This document shows, piece by piece, positions 35,265 through 43,977 of a DNA stretch of 64,000 nucleotides. The stretch is taken from NCBI RefSeq assembly GCF_031501865.1, contig NZ_JARRCW010000001.1, positions 1,363,501 through 1,427,500 of the forward strand. The letters are read 5' to 3'. The stretch's first letter is position 1. Every line of letters begins with the position of its first letter. Origin of the DNA: Pseudovibrio sp. M1P-2-3 (lineage in GTDB: Bacteria > Pseudomonadota > Alphaproteobacteria > Rhizobiales > Stappiaceae). The notes beneath the pieces are model-generated. The model did no database searches. It was not told the origin of the DNA and saw only the letters and a program-made list of their open reading frames with translations. The position numbers were made by a program, and so were the translations under genes.

Positions 35265-35990
35265 ATGCGCAAAGTTGCCTTAGTGACAGGAGCCAGTCGG
35301 GGTCTCGGATTTGCGTTCGCTGAACTTTTGGCGAAACGAGATTTTAATGTGGTAATTTGCTCCTCCAATGAAACAAATCTGACTGCTGCCATGAATGCGT
35401 TACAGGAGCAATTTGGCTGTGAAACTGTTCGTGGTGTCGTGTGCAATATGGTCGATGAGGGAGACGTCACTAAGCTATTTAATGGTATCCATGAGGAGTT
35501 TGGCCGCATTGACATTACGATCAACAATGTTGGGTATTTGGAATTAAGAGATTTTGCAGACTATGACTACCAGCTATGGCAAAAAAGTATTCAATTGAAC
35601 CTTGATAGCTGCTTCTTGGGGTGCCGTTACTCCTTTGAGTATATGAAACGGCACGAAGGGAAGAAGAATATTTTGAATATCAGTTCTCTTTCTGGAATAC
35701 GATTTGCTCAAAAGTTCAAAGGTATGTCGGCCTATATCGCAAGCAAACATGCAATCGTTGGCCTAACTGAGAGTTTGGCAGTCGAGGGGATGGAATATGG
35801 CATCAATGTTAATTGCCTTGCCCCTGGCTCAATAGATACTCAGATGTTTTCGTCAAACTTTCCAAGTATTAATGCCGCATCCAGCGCAGAGAGAGTTGCG
35901 GAGATTGGGTTTAAGCTCTGTGGCGACTTTGGTGCATCTTCAATTACCGGGGTAACCATGGACTTAATGTCCGATACACTAGGAGGCTGA
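35265..35990 (+). CDS. SDR oxidoreductase, candidate 6-pyruvoyl-tetrahydropterin/sepiapterin reductase
   Basis: A 241-residue classical short-chain dehydrogenase: cofactor motif VTGASRGLGFAFAE, the structural INNVGYL (NNxG), Ser in ISSLSGIRFA and the YIASK catalytic Tyr-Lys pair. Classical SDRs are catalytically diverse, but translation-coupled position before a true PTPS gene makes reduction of 6-pyruvoyl-tetrahydropterin to tetrahydrobiopterin the likely job, as sepiapterin reductase does in animals and Chlorobium. This is context inference. Its TGA is 1 base from the PTPS ATG and its final codons contain the GGAGG used by that gene. The codon use is AT-rich compared with the flanking housekeeping genes. 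Confidence 0.75.
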   Translation: MRKVALVTGASRGLGFAFAELLAKRDFNVVICSSNETNLTAAMNALQEQFGCETVRGVVCNMVDEGDVTKLFNGIHEEFGRIDITINNVGYLELRDFADYDYQLWQKSIQLNLDSCFLGCRYSFEYMKRHEGKKNILNISSLSGIRFAQKFKGMSAYIASKHAIVGLTESLAVEGMEYGINVNCLAPGSIDTQMFSSNFPSINAASSAERVAEIGFKLCGDFGASSITGVTMDLMSDTLGG

Positions 35991-35991
35991 G

Positions 35992-36405
35992 ATGCCCGAA
36001 GTAATTATAAAAAGAAAAGTTTGGATCTCATCAAGCCACAGATTGCATTCAAGCTTCTTAACGGACGAAGAGAATACGAGAATTTATGGGAAGTGTAATA
36101 ATCCAAATGGTCATGGCCATAATTACTGTGTGGTTGTTTGCCTGAAAGGCCCGGTTGATGAAAAGACTGGCATGGTGCTTAACCTTGCAGATGTTGCGAA
36201 GGTTCTGGATGATAAAATTACCGGTAATTTTGACCATAAGAACTTGGATCTGGATTCGCCCTACTTTCGTCATCGTGTCTCTACGGCGGAAAATATCGCA
36301 ATCGTTATATGGCAGATATTAGAGGAAACGCCGCTTTCCCGCTACCTTTATTCAATTGAACTGGAAGAGACTCCAAACAACAGCGTTGTATATATGGGGG
36401 GCTAA
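35992..36405 (+). CDS. 6-pyruvoyl-tetrahydropterin synthase (PTPS)
   Basis: A 137-residue protein whose active-site stretch GKCNNPNGHGHNY has the CxxxxxHGH spacing of PTPS, unlike the CxxxHGH of queuosine-pathway QueD. Other ligands and catalytic residues are SSSHRLH (zinc His), NFDHKNLDLD (Asp-His) and ELEETPNNSVVY (pterin-binding Glu). The whole protein resembles animal PTPS closely. It converts 7,8-dihydroneopterin triphosphate to 6-pyruvoyl-tetrahydropterin. It sits between the SDR (1-base gap) and the glycosyltransferase (2-base gap), and a GTP cyclohydrolase gene lies 4 kb downstream. Confidence 0.9.
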   Translation: MPEVIIKRKVWISSSHRLHSSFLTDEENTRIYGKCNNPNGHGHNYCVVVCLKGPVDEKTGMVLNLADVAKVLDDKITGNFDHKNLDLDSPYFRHRVSTAENIAIVIWQILEETPLSRYLYSIELEETPNNSVVYMGG

Positions 36406-36407
36406 GA

Positions 36408-37490
36408 ATGTCCACCAACATGCTAGTTATTTCCAGCTCTGTTGCACCTGTTGGCAATGGGAGGGCAGGAGGCGTGGATATCACTTTGGCGTCGCTTCTC
36501 AACTGCATTCACAAGTATGGCAACTGCAAAATTGATATACTTGCTCCAAAAGGCTCAATGATCAAAAGCGATACAGGAAGGGTACTTTTTTCTTCTGGTA
36601 CCTGCAGTATACCGATGCAGCATTTGGAGCCGCAGGATAAAATTGTTCTTTTCGAAGATGATATGTCTTTGTCCTTCGTGGAAACAGCCTACAAAGTTCA
36701 AGAGAAATACGATTTAATCCTGAATCTTTCCTACGATTATGTTCCAATTTTCATGACAGAAATGTTTGATGTGCCAATTTTCCATCTAATATCAATGGGT
36801 AATACGACAGGGCCCATGAACTATATTATTAATAAGGTGTACAGGCGAACGCCCAAACGAATGGCATTCCATACTGTCGCTCAGGCAAAGAGTTTTGGAA
36901 TTCTAGATTTTACAGACCCTATTTATGCAGGATTTGAAAGTGAGAAATACACCTTTTACGAAAACTCGGAAAGACACCTGATAACTGCATCACGGGTTGC
37001 GCCGGAAAAAGGGATTGAAGATGCGCTTGAGGTGGCAAAACTGTTAAATTTACCTATAAAAATAATGGGGGTAACAGAAAATGAAGCTTACAAGCTCTAT
37101 CTTATGGATAAGTACAAGGAAGTCGCAGTCAATTGGCTTGGCTTTGTGGGGCACGATGAATTTGTTCGGAAAGTTGGAAATGCGCGCGTAGCTATTGCAA
37201 CACCCAAGTGGGACGAAGCGATGGGCATAGCAAATATTGAGTCAACTTTATCAGGTGTCCCAGTCCTGGCATATGATCGAGGGGGGATATCTGAAGTCAT
37301 ATTTCATGGAAAAACTGGATTTATCTCCCCAGAGGCAACGCCCACATCAATTGCTGGCTACTACCATGCAGCTCTGGAGCTCAACAGGAGGTCAGTCAGA
37401 GAAACTGCGGCGGCAACATTCTCACTGGAGGCACTTTTTGGCAGGCTATCCTCATGGTTTTCTATGGAAGGTATTGAGATTGTCTCCTGA
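36408..37490 (+). CDS. GT4-type glycosyltransferase, candidate pterin glycosyltransferase
   Basis: A 360-residue GT-B fold enzyme. The C-terminal half has the donor-binding signature ITASRVAPEKGIEDALEVAKLLN, WLGFVGHDEF and the Ex7E motif EAMGIANIESTLSGVPVLAYDRGGISEVI. The N-terminal half (SSSVAPVGNGRAGGVDITL) is the acceptor side. Its length and its operon with PTPS and SDR match cyanobacterial pteridine glycosyltransferases such as BGluT and PgtA, which glycosylate tetrahydrobiopterin; acceptor identity here is inference. It ends at 37490 and converges with an FkbM methyltransferase. Confidence 0.8.
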   Translation: MSTNMLVISSSVAPVGNGRAGGVDITLASLLNCIHKYGNCKIDILAPKGSMIKSDTGRVLFSSGTCSIPMQHLEPQDKIVLFEDDMSLSFVETAYKVQEKYDLILNLSYDYVPIFMTEMFDVPIFHLISMGNTTGPMNYIINKVYRRTPKRMAFHTVAQAKSFGILDFTDPIYAGFESEKYTFYENSERHLITASRVAPEKGIEDALEVAKLLNLPIKIMGVTENEAYKLYLMDKYKEVAVNWLGFVGHDEFVRKVGNARVAIATPKWDEAMGIANIESTLSGVPVLAYDRGGISEVIFHGKTGFISPEATPTSIAGYYHAALELNRRSVRETAAATFSLEALFGRLSSWFSMEGIEIVS

Positions 37491-37526
37491 TCAGCGAGTC
37501 TCTTCTGCGAAACCTTAGGTAGCCGT

Positions 37527-38321
37527 TTATTTTGGATGTATGACCCACCATTCAGGCATTGAATCCCGACTTTCTGAGAGCAATAGCAAGCGCTCATCAT
37601 CGCTCAAGTCAGCGAGCCATTCGAGTGTAGAGGGTATCTCATATGATGTTCGATACAGTTTATCCACTTTTCGGTCTTTAACCGACTGCCCAAATTTCTT
37701 TAACTCTTCTTCTAAGCATAGGTTTCTTGGGGGAGGTGCAATATCATAGATGTCCAGAATCCGCCTTCTATGGATTTCTATAATAATAAATGAGGAAGAG
37801 AACTGTTCCAGAAAATACTTATCAATTAATCTATACTCGTCCCCCTCAATATCAACTAGGATAACAAGCTTGGTTGGATCTATATTTTCTTCTTTTATAT
37901 TTTTGGAAATTACCTCTGTATTTGAGGCTGGAAAAACCTTGTAGTTATTTGAGTTTACACTATTTAACTTCATATTTGAATAGATGTTCTCACGTGCTTT
38001 ATCTGCCCGTTCGTATGCAAGTACTTTATCAAAAAGCTTGGAATGTAAGGCGCCGACTGCATAAAAACCATCTCCAGCCCCAATGTCTACCAGATACCGA
38101 AACCCTTTAGTAGACAGGTTTTGAATGGTAGATTGTACTTCCCGTTCATAATTGCCAAGTATTTTGGCAGTAATGTCTGTACCTCCCCAGTACGCATTTC
38201 TAGAGAGCTTTTGGCCGCGAAATGGGCCCTGAAGAACTGTTAGTTTTGAGTGTATACTCAGCTCGTTCATGAGCTTAACCTTGATGGACTTAAGCGTTTC
38301 AGTATCTTTATTATCGAGCAT
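37527..38321 (-). CDS. FkbM family SAM-dependent methyltransferase
   Basis: A 264-residue protein with SAM-binding motif LVDIGAGDGFYAVGAL (motif I), AYERADKARENI (motif II acidic) and LVILVDIEGDEYRLIDKYF (FkbM core). FkbM-type enzymes methylate hydroxyl groups of sugars or polyketides. Its position opposite the glycosyltransferase suggests O-methylation of the sugar, as in the methylated uronic acid of cyanopterin, but this is inference. It has its own promoter region in 38322-38530. The AT-rich codon use matches the cluster. Confidence 0.75.
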   Translation of the reverse strand: MLDNKDTETLKSIKVKLMNELSIHSKLTVLQGPFRGQKLSRNAYWGGTDITAKILGNYEREVQSTIQNLSTKGFRYLVDIGAGDGFYAVGALHSKLFDKVLAYERADKARENIYSNMKLNSVNSNNYKVFPASNTEVISKNIKEENIDPTKLVILVDIEGDEYRLIDKYFLEQFSSSFIIIEIHRRRILDIYDIAPPPRNLCLEEELKKFGQSVKDRKVDKLYRTSYEIPSTLEWLADLSDDERLLLLSESRDSMPEWWVIHPK

Positions 38322-38530
38322 TTTATGAAGAACCTTATTTCGGCCGGCAATAATTCATGTTTCTTCTTGTTAATTATTCATCTAGTAAATAAGCCCAATA
38401 TAAGTTGTATTTACTAATATTTATTTGAAAATATGTGTCTACTTCAGTTTTGGTTTAGATTGTATTTCGATTGTTTTGTTCTGACTAAATTAAATTTGCT
38501 TCTGGTGTTTAAATATAGTTGTAGGATGAT

Positions 38531-39004
38531 ATGACCATAAGTATTCGTTCTTTTAAGAAGTTTATAATTTTATTTTGGTTGGTCTGGTCTACGGTTGCTT
38601 TTCTAACTGATTTTCTCGGAGGCTTAAAACATACGGGTGTGATTTCGTATTCTTGGGTCCCGGATTTGAATTACCCTTATCTCGCATCTTCGTTAGAGAT
38701 ATATAATACGCCTCCCTTTGTAGTAGCTGTTTTGTTCTGGGGGATCGTAATCTGGCTTTTTTTGAATGTCATTGTGTTCTTACGCGCTGCATTCACTTCG
38801 ATGGCTTCTCGGGAACGGTGGATGCGGAATGTAGATGCGGCCTTCATCATTTCAATGGGTTTGTGGCTCGCCTTTTTTATTGCAGACCTAATTGTCATGA
38901 AGTTCGACCTACTTCAAAATCACATGGTGCAAGGTTCATTTCAGCTGCTCACCTGGTTTCTAATCCACTTCCTGCCGGAGGAGAGTCCCAAGAAACACTT
39001 GTAA
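38531..39004 (+). CDS. Four-helix hypothetical membrane protein
   Basis: A 157-residue protein with four predicted hydrophobic segments (about residues 10-28, 57-85, 100-122 and 130-148) and short loops; both ends face the same side. It contains no recognised motif. A good ribosome-binding site (AGGATGAT) precedes the ATG. It is AT-rich and placed inside the pterin cluster between methyltransferase and exporter, so a role in transport or sensing of the product is possible but unproven. Confidence 0.6.
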   Translation: MTISIRSFKKFIILFWLVWSTVAFLTDFLGGLKHTGVISYSWVPDLNYPYLASSLEIYNTPPFVVAVLFWGIVIWLFLNVIVFLRAAFTSMASRERWMRNVDAAFIISMGLWLAFFIADLIVMKFDLLQNHMVQGSFQLLTWFLIHFLPEESPKKHL

Positions 39005-39104
39005 TTTTCTAAAACTTCGCGTTTGCAGGACATATAGGGTTCTAGATGCCTTTTATAGAGAATATCCCGGAGTAAACAGAGATCACTTCTCTATCTTGGT
39101 TACA

Positions 39105-39212
39105 TTAGAGCGCGTTCCGTTTGATTGGGTTCAATCAAACGACAAGAATTCGCTCAAAATAAATAAGTTAGAGTGCACAGCGTGAATGCGAATGAACGCG
39201 ATGTGCTCTAAA
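39105..39212 (+). repeat. 105-bp intergenic repeat R1, unoccupied copy
   Basis: Begins TTAGAGCGCGTTCC, contains a 10-bp stem hairpin (CGTTTGATTG / CAATCAAACG, 39118-39141) and ends GAACGCGATGTGCTCTAAA; the ends are imperfect inverted repeats. The second copy at 45115-45219 differs at about 6 positions and is interrupted at its left end by an IS110 element. It lies 29 bases before the exporter gene. Confidence 0.85.
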
Positions 39213-39241
39213 CCTCTTCCGCCTATATTTTCTGGGAGGCT

Positions 39242-40546
39242 ATGCAAAACGATAAGGATCCGGAAATGCGTGTAAAATCACCGCGCAAGGGAGCTTTATT
39301 CTTGTCCACGGTGGGTGAAGGCTCACACCCCCCTCCAAGAATAGGAGCGACAGAGTTTGTTTGTATGATGTCAGCCTTTATGGCTTTACATGCGTTTGCT
39401 ATGGATTCCATGCTTCCGGCTCTTCCAGATATTAGTAAGTATCTATCTATGCCGCACGAGAATGATCTGCAGTCTATAGTCACTGTCTACTTAATTGGTT
39501 TCGGATCTACTCAAGTAGTTTATGGTTTGTTTTCCGACAGGTATGGGCGAAGAAACTTAATTTTACTCGCACTGATATTGTACATATCCTCCAGTATATT
39601 TGCCCTGATATCGCAAAGTCAGGTAGAGTTTTTGATGGCTAGGTTGTTGCAGGGTGCCAGCTGCGCAGGAACCGTTGTTATTAGTTTGTCGATCATTCGA
39701 GATGTTTATTCCGGTCGAGCCATGAGCCGCATTATGTCGCTCGTCATGATGGTTTTTATGATGTTTCCAGTGCTTGCACCATCTTTCGGTCTTTCAATCA
39801 TCACTGTTTTCAACTGGCGTGGCATCTTCATATTTCTTGTCTGTCTTGGAGTTGGTGTTCTTTTATGGAGCGCTGTGCGCCTGCCTGAAACACTTCCTCG
39901 CTGTCGCCGAATACCTTTAAATTTTTCTGCAAGTTCCAAAACAATTCGGCAAATACTGGGAAACAGGATGTTTTTAGGTTATATGATAGCGCAAACTTTT
40001 GCTCTTGCAGTGCTATTTACGTTTTTGACCATGTCAGGACAGATATTTGTTGGCGTGTATAAGGTCGGCAATAGTTACCCGATCATATTGGCGGTCATTG
40101 CTCTGGCGTCATCCTTCACCTCACTTGTCAACTCACTGCTTGTTGTTAGTATTGGCATGCGCCGCCTTTCCCATGGGTCAATAATATTTTTTACAATATG
40201 TAGTGGTATTTTGCTCTACCTCTCTTTAGGGGGCATGGTGGATTTTTGGCCCTTTGTCACATTATGCGCACTCATTATGGCAAGCTTTGGCTTTATGGGA
40301 GCCAACTTTAACGCAATTGCTCTGGAGCCCCTTGGGCATATGGCCGGAACAGCCTCTTCGGTTATTGGCACATTGTCTACTCTTGGAGGAACTCTGCTGG
40401 GTCTCATTGTTGGCCAATTTTTTAATAATACCATTCTGCCTTTATCAGTAGGACTAACAGTTTTCGGCTTTGGTGCCTTGTTTGCAGCGCTTTACGCGGA
40501 AAACGGCGCACTTCTAAAAGAAAAAACCAAAAGCAATGGGCTGTAA
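39242..40546 (+). CDS. MFS transporter, Bcr/CflA drug-export subfamily
   Basis: A 434-residue membrane protein with about twelve hydrophobic segments. The DHA1 Bcr/CflA pattern is clear: GATEFVCMMSAFMALHAFAMDSMLPALPDI at the first segment, QVVYGLFSDRYGRRNLIL (loop 2-3) and RLLQGASCAGTVVISLSIIRDVYSG. A GGGAGGCT site precedes the ATG. Located inside the pterin cluster and convergent with folE, it is a natural candidate for exporting the product. The substrate is not known. Confidence 0.85.
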   Translation: MQNDKDPEMRVKSPRKGALFLSTVGEGSHPPPRIGATEFVCMMSAFMALHAFAMDSMLPALPDISKYLSMPHENDLQSIVTVYLIGFGSTQVVYGLFSDRYGRRNLILLALILYISSSIFALISQSQVEFLMARLLQGASCAGTVVISLSIIRDVYSGRAMSRIMSLVMMVFMMFPVLAPSFGLSIITVFNWRGIFIFLVCLGVGVLLWSAVRLPETLPRCRRIPLNFSASSKTIRQILGNRMFLGYMIAQTFALAVLFTFLTMSGQIFVGVYKVGNSYPIILAVIALASSFTSLVNSLLVVSIGMRRLSHGSIIFFTICSGILLYLSLGGMVDFWPFVTLCALIMASFGFMGANFNAIALEPLGHMAGTASSVIGTLSTLGGTLLGLIVGQFFNNTILPLSVGLTVFGFGALFAALYAENGALLKEKTKSNGL

Positions 40547-40603
40547 CGCAAATGAGGCCCATACCCTCAATTTAGATTGTTGCTCTGTTTCAGTACGTAC
40601 TGC

Positions 40604-41278
40604 CTATCCATTCAGGCGTATCAATTGCAGGAAGTCCGTTTTCGATTTCTCGTTGTTCAATGTGCCGCTTGCGGCAAAGCTCTTCATCAAGATTTCCGGG
40701 TCTTTAACTCCACGACCCTGCATACAATAATGGCTTGCGTTAATTAAAACGGCTATTCCTTTAGGTTTAATAAGCTCCTCAATATATTCCAGAACTTGAA
40801 CCGTAGCTTCCTCCTGGATTTGCGGTCGTGCCATCACCCACTCAGTAATTCTGTGAAACTTGGAAAGGCCGAGTAGATCGTCTTTTGGGTCGAGACCTAT
40901 CCAGACTTCTCCCACGATTGGAACCAAATGGTGCGCGCATGAGGAATTGAAGCTGATGGGACCAACAATATAGAAGCTCTCCAATTTTTTTACATTTGGA
41001 AAAACTGTTGTGCTGGGTGGGGGGGTGTAGCGGCCCGAAAAAAGTTCAGTAATATAGAATTTTGCAACTCGATTGGCAGTGTCCATAGTATTGTGATCAT
41101 TCTCTACATCAATGATGAGAGAGTCCATTAAAGAACTAACCTTTTGGGCGACTTCTTTCTGGAGTTCACCAAGTTCTTCCTTAGTAATGAAGTCACTAAT
41201 ATTGTCATTTGCTAAGAATGAAGCGTGGCTTTTTTTTAACCTTTCTCTTATTATCTGAGAAATTGGTTCACCGTACAT
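40604..41278 (-). CDS. folE: GTP cyclohydrolase I
   Basis: A 224-residue protein making 7,8-dihydroneopterin triphosphate from GTP, the shared first step of folate and biopterin synthesis. Zinc ligands are visible in NSSCAHHLVPIVGEVWIG (Cys and His) and the second Cys in NASHYCMQGRGVKD. KFHRITEWVMARPQIQEE is the GTP-binding stretch. It is a rather divergent member (CAHH in place of CEHH, QGRGV in place of MxxRGV), so it may be a pathway-specific copy rather than the folate one. It starts after AAGGAATAATAGA and reads towards the exporter gene. Confidence 0.88.
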   Translation of the reverse strand: MYGEPISQIIRERLKKSHASFLANDNISDFITKEELGELQKEVAQKVSSLMDSLIIDVENDHNTMDTANRVAKFYITELFSGRYTPPPSTTVFPNVKKLESFYIVGPISFNSSCAHHLVPIVGEVWIGLDPKDDLLGLSKFHRITEWVMARPQIQEEATVQVLEYIEELIKPKGIAVLINASHYCMQGRGVKDPEILMKSFAASGTLNNEKSKTDFLQLIRLNG

Positions 41279-41862
41279 TCTATTATTCCTTATGCTTATG
41301 AGAATACGGGATATTGATTATTTGTATTTGTCAAAATATTTTAGCAAATTTTGCCAAAGTTAACTTGGAAAAAGTAAGGCAAGTTAATTAAGTTTTAGAA
41401 TTAACATTAATGAAGTACCCTCTTATTTTGCGAAACACATTGCCAATTTGTAAGCAGGTTCCTGCTGATTTTCCTAATAACCGGTAGCACAAGCATACAT
41501 TTTCGATTGATGGAAAACACTGGCTAGTGCCGGACCTTACCGGTAGAGTTTGAAAGTCAATTTTATATGGTTTGGTTACTCAATATCGTGAGAAGCTTCA
41601 GCTGTGGTTCTAGCCTCCTCAATAGGTTCTCCATGAAATTTGAAATTAGTGAGACGTTTTATTGAAACAGCTCACTGATTTAACCTGTTGTTTAGGCATG
41701 TATTTAAACCAAAACCGGTACCCACTTTTCGGCGATACCCTCTAATGCTCATAGAGCACGATCAGTGATGGTATTTGAGCATTCAAGATTGAATAAACTG
41801 GTTAACTCTTGTCTCAGTCTTTATCATTTAGTTATCTTAGGTTTGATTTGAGCTTTGGGGGA
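41279..41862. other. Intergenic region with R2 repeat, between folE and gatB-side gene
   Basis: Apart from R2 copy 3 I support no gene. The first 100 bases are AT-rich and should hold the folE promoter; TTTAGCAAATTTTGCCAAA within them is a loose inverted repeat that could be an operator. Confidence 0.5.
41648..41741 (+). repeat. 95-bp intergenic repeat, copy 3 (REP-like family R2)
   Basis: Matches copy 1 through GTTTTATTGAAACAGCTCAC, TTTAACCTGTTGTTTAGGC and AAAACCGGTACCCACTTTTC. Lies between folE and the small membrane gene before gatB, at the right edge of the accessory stretch. Confidence 0.75.
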
Positions 41863-41865
41863 ATG

Positions 41866-42162
41866 ATGTCTGGAAACTGGATAGTGCTGTTAGGGGTGGC
41901 GGGTTTACTTAATCCGATTGCTCTGGGTGTTGGTGTGTGGATGGGCTGGCACTTAGACCGAAAGGCTAAAATATTTGTAATCGGCTTTGCTGCCGCAGCT
42001 TTTAGTTTATTTATAGAAGCTTTTTTACAATTAGTCGGCGTGCCAGACCTTTTTGGCTCACAAGCAGGAGCCTTAGCTTTATTTCCCTTTAGGTTTATGG
42101 GCGGAGCAGTCATTGCTCTTATAGCTTTTGCCGTAAACACTATGCGCCCAAAAATGGAGTGA
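41866..42162 (+). CDS. Small membrane protein upstream of gatB
   Basis: About 98 residues, MSGNWIVLLGVAGLLNPIALGVGVWMGWHLDRKAK..., with three hydrophobic segments (about residues 5-25, 33-53 and 70-95). The start follows a GGGGGAATG stretch; an ATG one codon earlier is equally possible and longer frames lack a ribosome-binding site. The family is unknown to me. Its composition is normal for the genome, so it may belong to the core genes before gatB. Confidence 0.6.
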   Translation: MSGNWIVLLGVAGLLNPIALGVGVWMGWHLDRKAKIFVIGFAAAAFSLFIEAFLQLVGVPDLFGSQAGALALFPFRFMGGAVIALIAFAVNTMRPKME

Positions 42163-42373
42163 TCTATTTGCGCCTCAGGAATAAAAGGAAGGTACGGTGC
42201 TTATGTCTTTGGCAGGAAAGTGGGAGTTCTATGAAAAAATTACTCAAGAATGACTTGCCTCAAGCCTCTAGAGAGACTACCCAACACAACTGAGATTTTT
42301 ATGCGACTTGATCTGGATACGCTGGTTTCGAAGATCAAGGCGCTATGTTGCAATGAAACAGGATATTGATCGC

Positions 42374-43858
42374 ATGACGCTTGTCGATACGCGCAAACCG
42401 GACCCGAAGAAATTTATTAAGGGTGCAACAGGTGACTGGGAAATCGTAATTGGTATGGAAGTCCATGCGCAGGTGACTTCCGAGGCCAAGCTGTTCTCTG
42501 GTGCTTCTACTTCGTTCGGCAATGATCCCAATGCGAATGTGAGCCTTGTTGATGCCGCCATGCCGGGTATGCTGCCTGTCATTAACGAAGAATGTGTGCG
42601 GCAGGCGATTCGTACCGGTTTGGGTTTGGAAGCGGAAATCAACCTTAAGTCTGTTTTCGATCGTAAAAACTACTTTTACCCTGATTTGCCACAGGGCTAT
42701 CAGATTTCGCAGTTTAAGCAGCCAATTGTTGGTGAAGGTATCATTCACCTTGATATGAAAAGCGGCGAGCGTGTGGAAGTTGGAGTTGAGCGCCTCCATC
42801 TGGAGCAAGATGCAGGCAAGTCCTTGCATGATCAGCACCCAACTATGTCGTTCGTAGACTTGAACCGTTCTGGTGTGGCTTTGATGGAAATTGTTTCCAA
42901 GCCGGACATCCGCTGCGCTGATGAAGCTAAGGCCTATCTTACCAAGTTGCGTACTATTTTGCGCTACTTAGGTACATGCGATGGCAACATGGACCAAGGC
43001 TCTATGCGCGCTGATGTGAACGTTTCCGTTCGCCGTCCAGGTGGTGAGTTTGGAACTCGTTGTGAAATTAAAAATGTAAACTCCATCCGTTTTGTTGGTC
43101 AGGCAATTGAATATGAAGCCCGCCGGCAGGTAGGTATATTGGAAGATGGTGGTGCCATTGATCAAGAAACACGCTTGTTCGATGCAGCTAAAGGCGAAAC
43201 CCGTTCTATGCGCTCCAAGGAAGAAGCACACGATTATCGCTACTTCCCGGATCCGGATCTGTTGCCTCTTGAGTTCACACAGGACTATGTTGATGGCCTG
43301 AAAGCGGAACTTCCAGAGCTTCCAGATGCCAAGAAAGCCCGCTTCATTAGTGAATATGGTGTTACTTCCTATGATGCGGATATTCTGGTCGCAGAGCGTA
43401 TTTCCTGTGACTTCTTCGAGGAAGTCGCAAAGGGCCGCGATGCCAAGTTGGCTGCAAACTGGGTCATTAACGAGTTGTTTGGCCGTCTCAATAAAGAAGG
43501 ATTGGCTGTAACATCCAGCCCTGTTTCTTCAACTCAGCTGGGTTCTATTGTCGATCTTATTAAGGGTGGAACTATTTCTGGTAAGATTGCCAAGGACCTT
43601 TTTGAAATCGTGTGGAGTGAAGGTGGGGACCCTGCGGCGATCGTGGAAGAGCGTGGCATGAAGCAGGTTACTGACCTTGGCGCTATCGAGACAATTGTTG
43701 ACGATATTCTTGCTGCCAACACTGAAAAGGCTGAGCAAGCCAAAGAGAAACCGGGCATGCTGGGATGGTTTGTTGGTCAGGTTATGAAAGCCTCCAAAGG
43801 CAAGGCTAACCCACAAGCGGTTTCCGATATGCTCAAAGGAAAAATTGGCCTCGAGTAA
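42374..43858 (+). CDS. gatB: Aspartyl/glutamyl-tRNA amidotransferase subunit B
   Basis: A 494-residue subunit that binds the misacylated tRNA and amidates it with ammonia from GatA. Signatures are [59 protein letters not shown] and [20 protein letters not shown], with a C-terminal YqeY-like tRNA-binding tail ([22 protein letters not shown]). I chose [14 protein letters not shown] at 42374, which fits alphaproteobacterial starts; an ATG at 42353 is possible. It is 13.5 kb from gatA instead of adjacent, and is closed by a 42-bp palindromic terminator. Confidence 0.96.
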   Translation: MTLVDTRKPDPKKFIKGATGDWEIVIGMEVHAQVTSEAKLFSGASTSFGNDPNANVSLVDAAMPGMLPVINEECVRQAIRTGLGLEAEINLKSVFDRKNYFYPDLPQGYQISQFKQPIVGEGIIHLDMKSGERVEVGVERLHLEQDAGKSLHDQHPTMSFVDLNRSGVALMEIVSKPDIRCADEAKAYLTKLRTILRYLGTCDGNMDQGSMRADVNVSVRRPGGEFGTRCEIKNVNSIRFVGQAIEYEARRQVGILEDGGAIDQETRLFDAAKGETRSMRSKEEAHDYRYFPDPDLLPLEFTQDYVDGLKAELPELPDAKKARFISEYGVTSYDADILVAERISCDFFEEVAKGRDAKLAANWVINELFGRLNKEGLAVTSSPVSSTQLGSIVDLIKGGTISGKIAKDLFEIVWSEGGDPAAIVEERGMKQVTDLGAIETIVDDILAANTEKAEQAKEKPGMLGWFVGQVMKASKGKANPQAVSDMLKGKIGLE

Positions 43859-43915
43859 GTCAAGAAATCGGTAACTCGGTGCATTCTTTTTAAAAAGTAG
43901 GCACCTTTCTTGGAA

Positions 43916-43957
43916 AATACTAAAACACCCGCTGCATGCAGCGGGTGTTTTAGTATT
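43916..43957. terminator. 42-bp perfect palindrome, bidirectional terminator of gatB
   Basis: Every base from AATACTAAAACACCCGCTGC to its mirror is self-complementary about the centre at 43936/43937. AAAACACCCGCTG and CAGCGGGTGTTTT form the stem with flanking A and T runs, so it would work on both strands. An IS110 element begins 4 bases after it. Confidence 0.85.
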
Positions 43958-43971
43958 AGAGTATCCGTCTT

Positions 43972-43977
43972 GGTCAA
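43972..43977 (-). promoter_or_regulatory. -35 half of the junction promoter in the right end of ISa
   Basis: TTGACC overlaps the transposase stop codon. When the element circularises, 10 bases, the CT core and 5 bases separate it from TATGCT at 45109-45104, giving a 17-base spacer and a consensus-like sigma-70 promoter for the bridge RNA and transposase. Confidence 0.75.

Noticed and set aside
35992..36405. QueD of queuosine synthesis
   Set aside because: Cysteine-to-HGH spacing is that of PTPS and no queC, queE or queF gene is adjacent.
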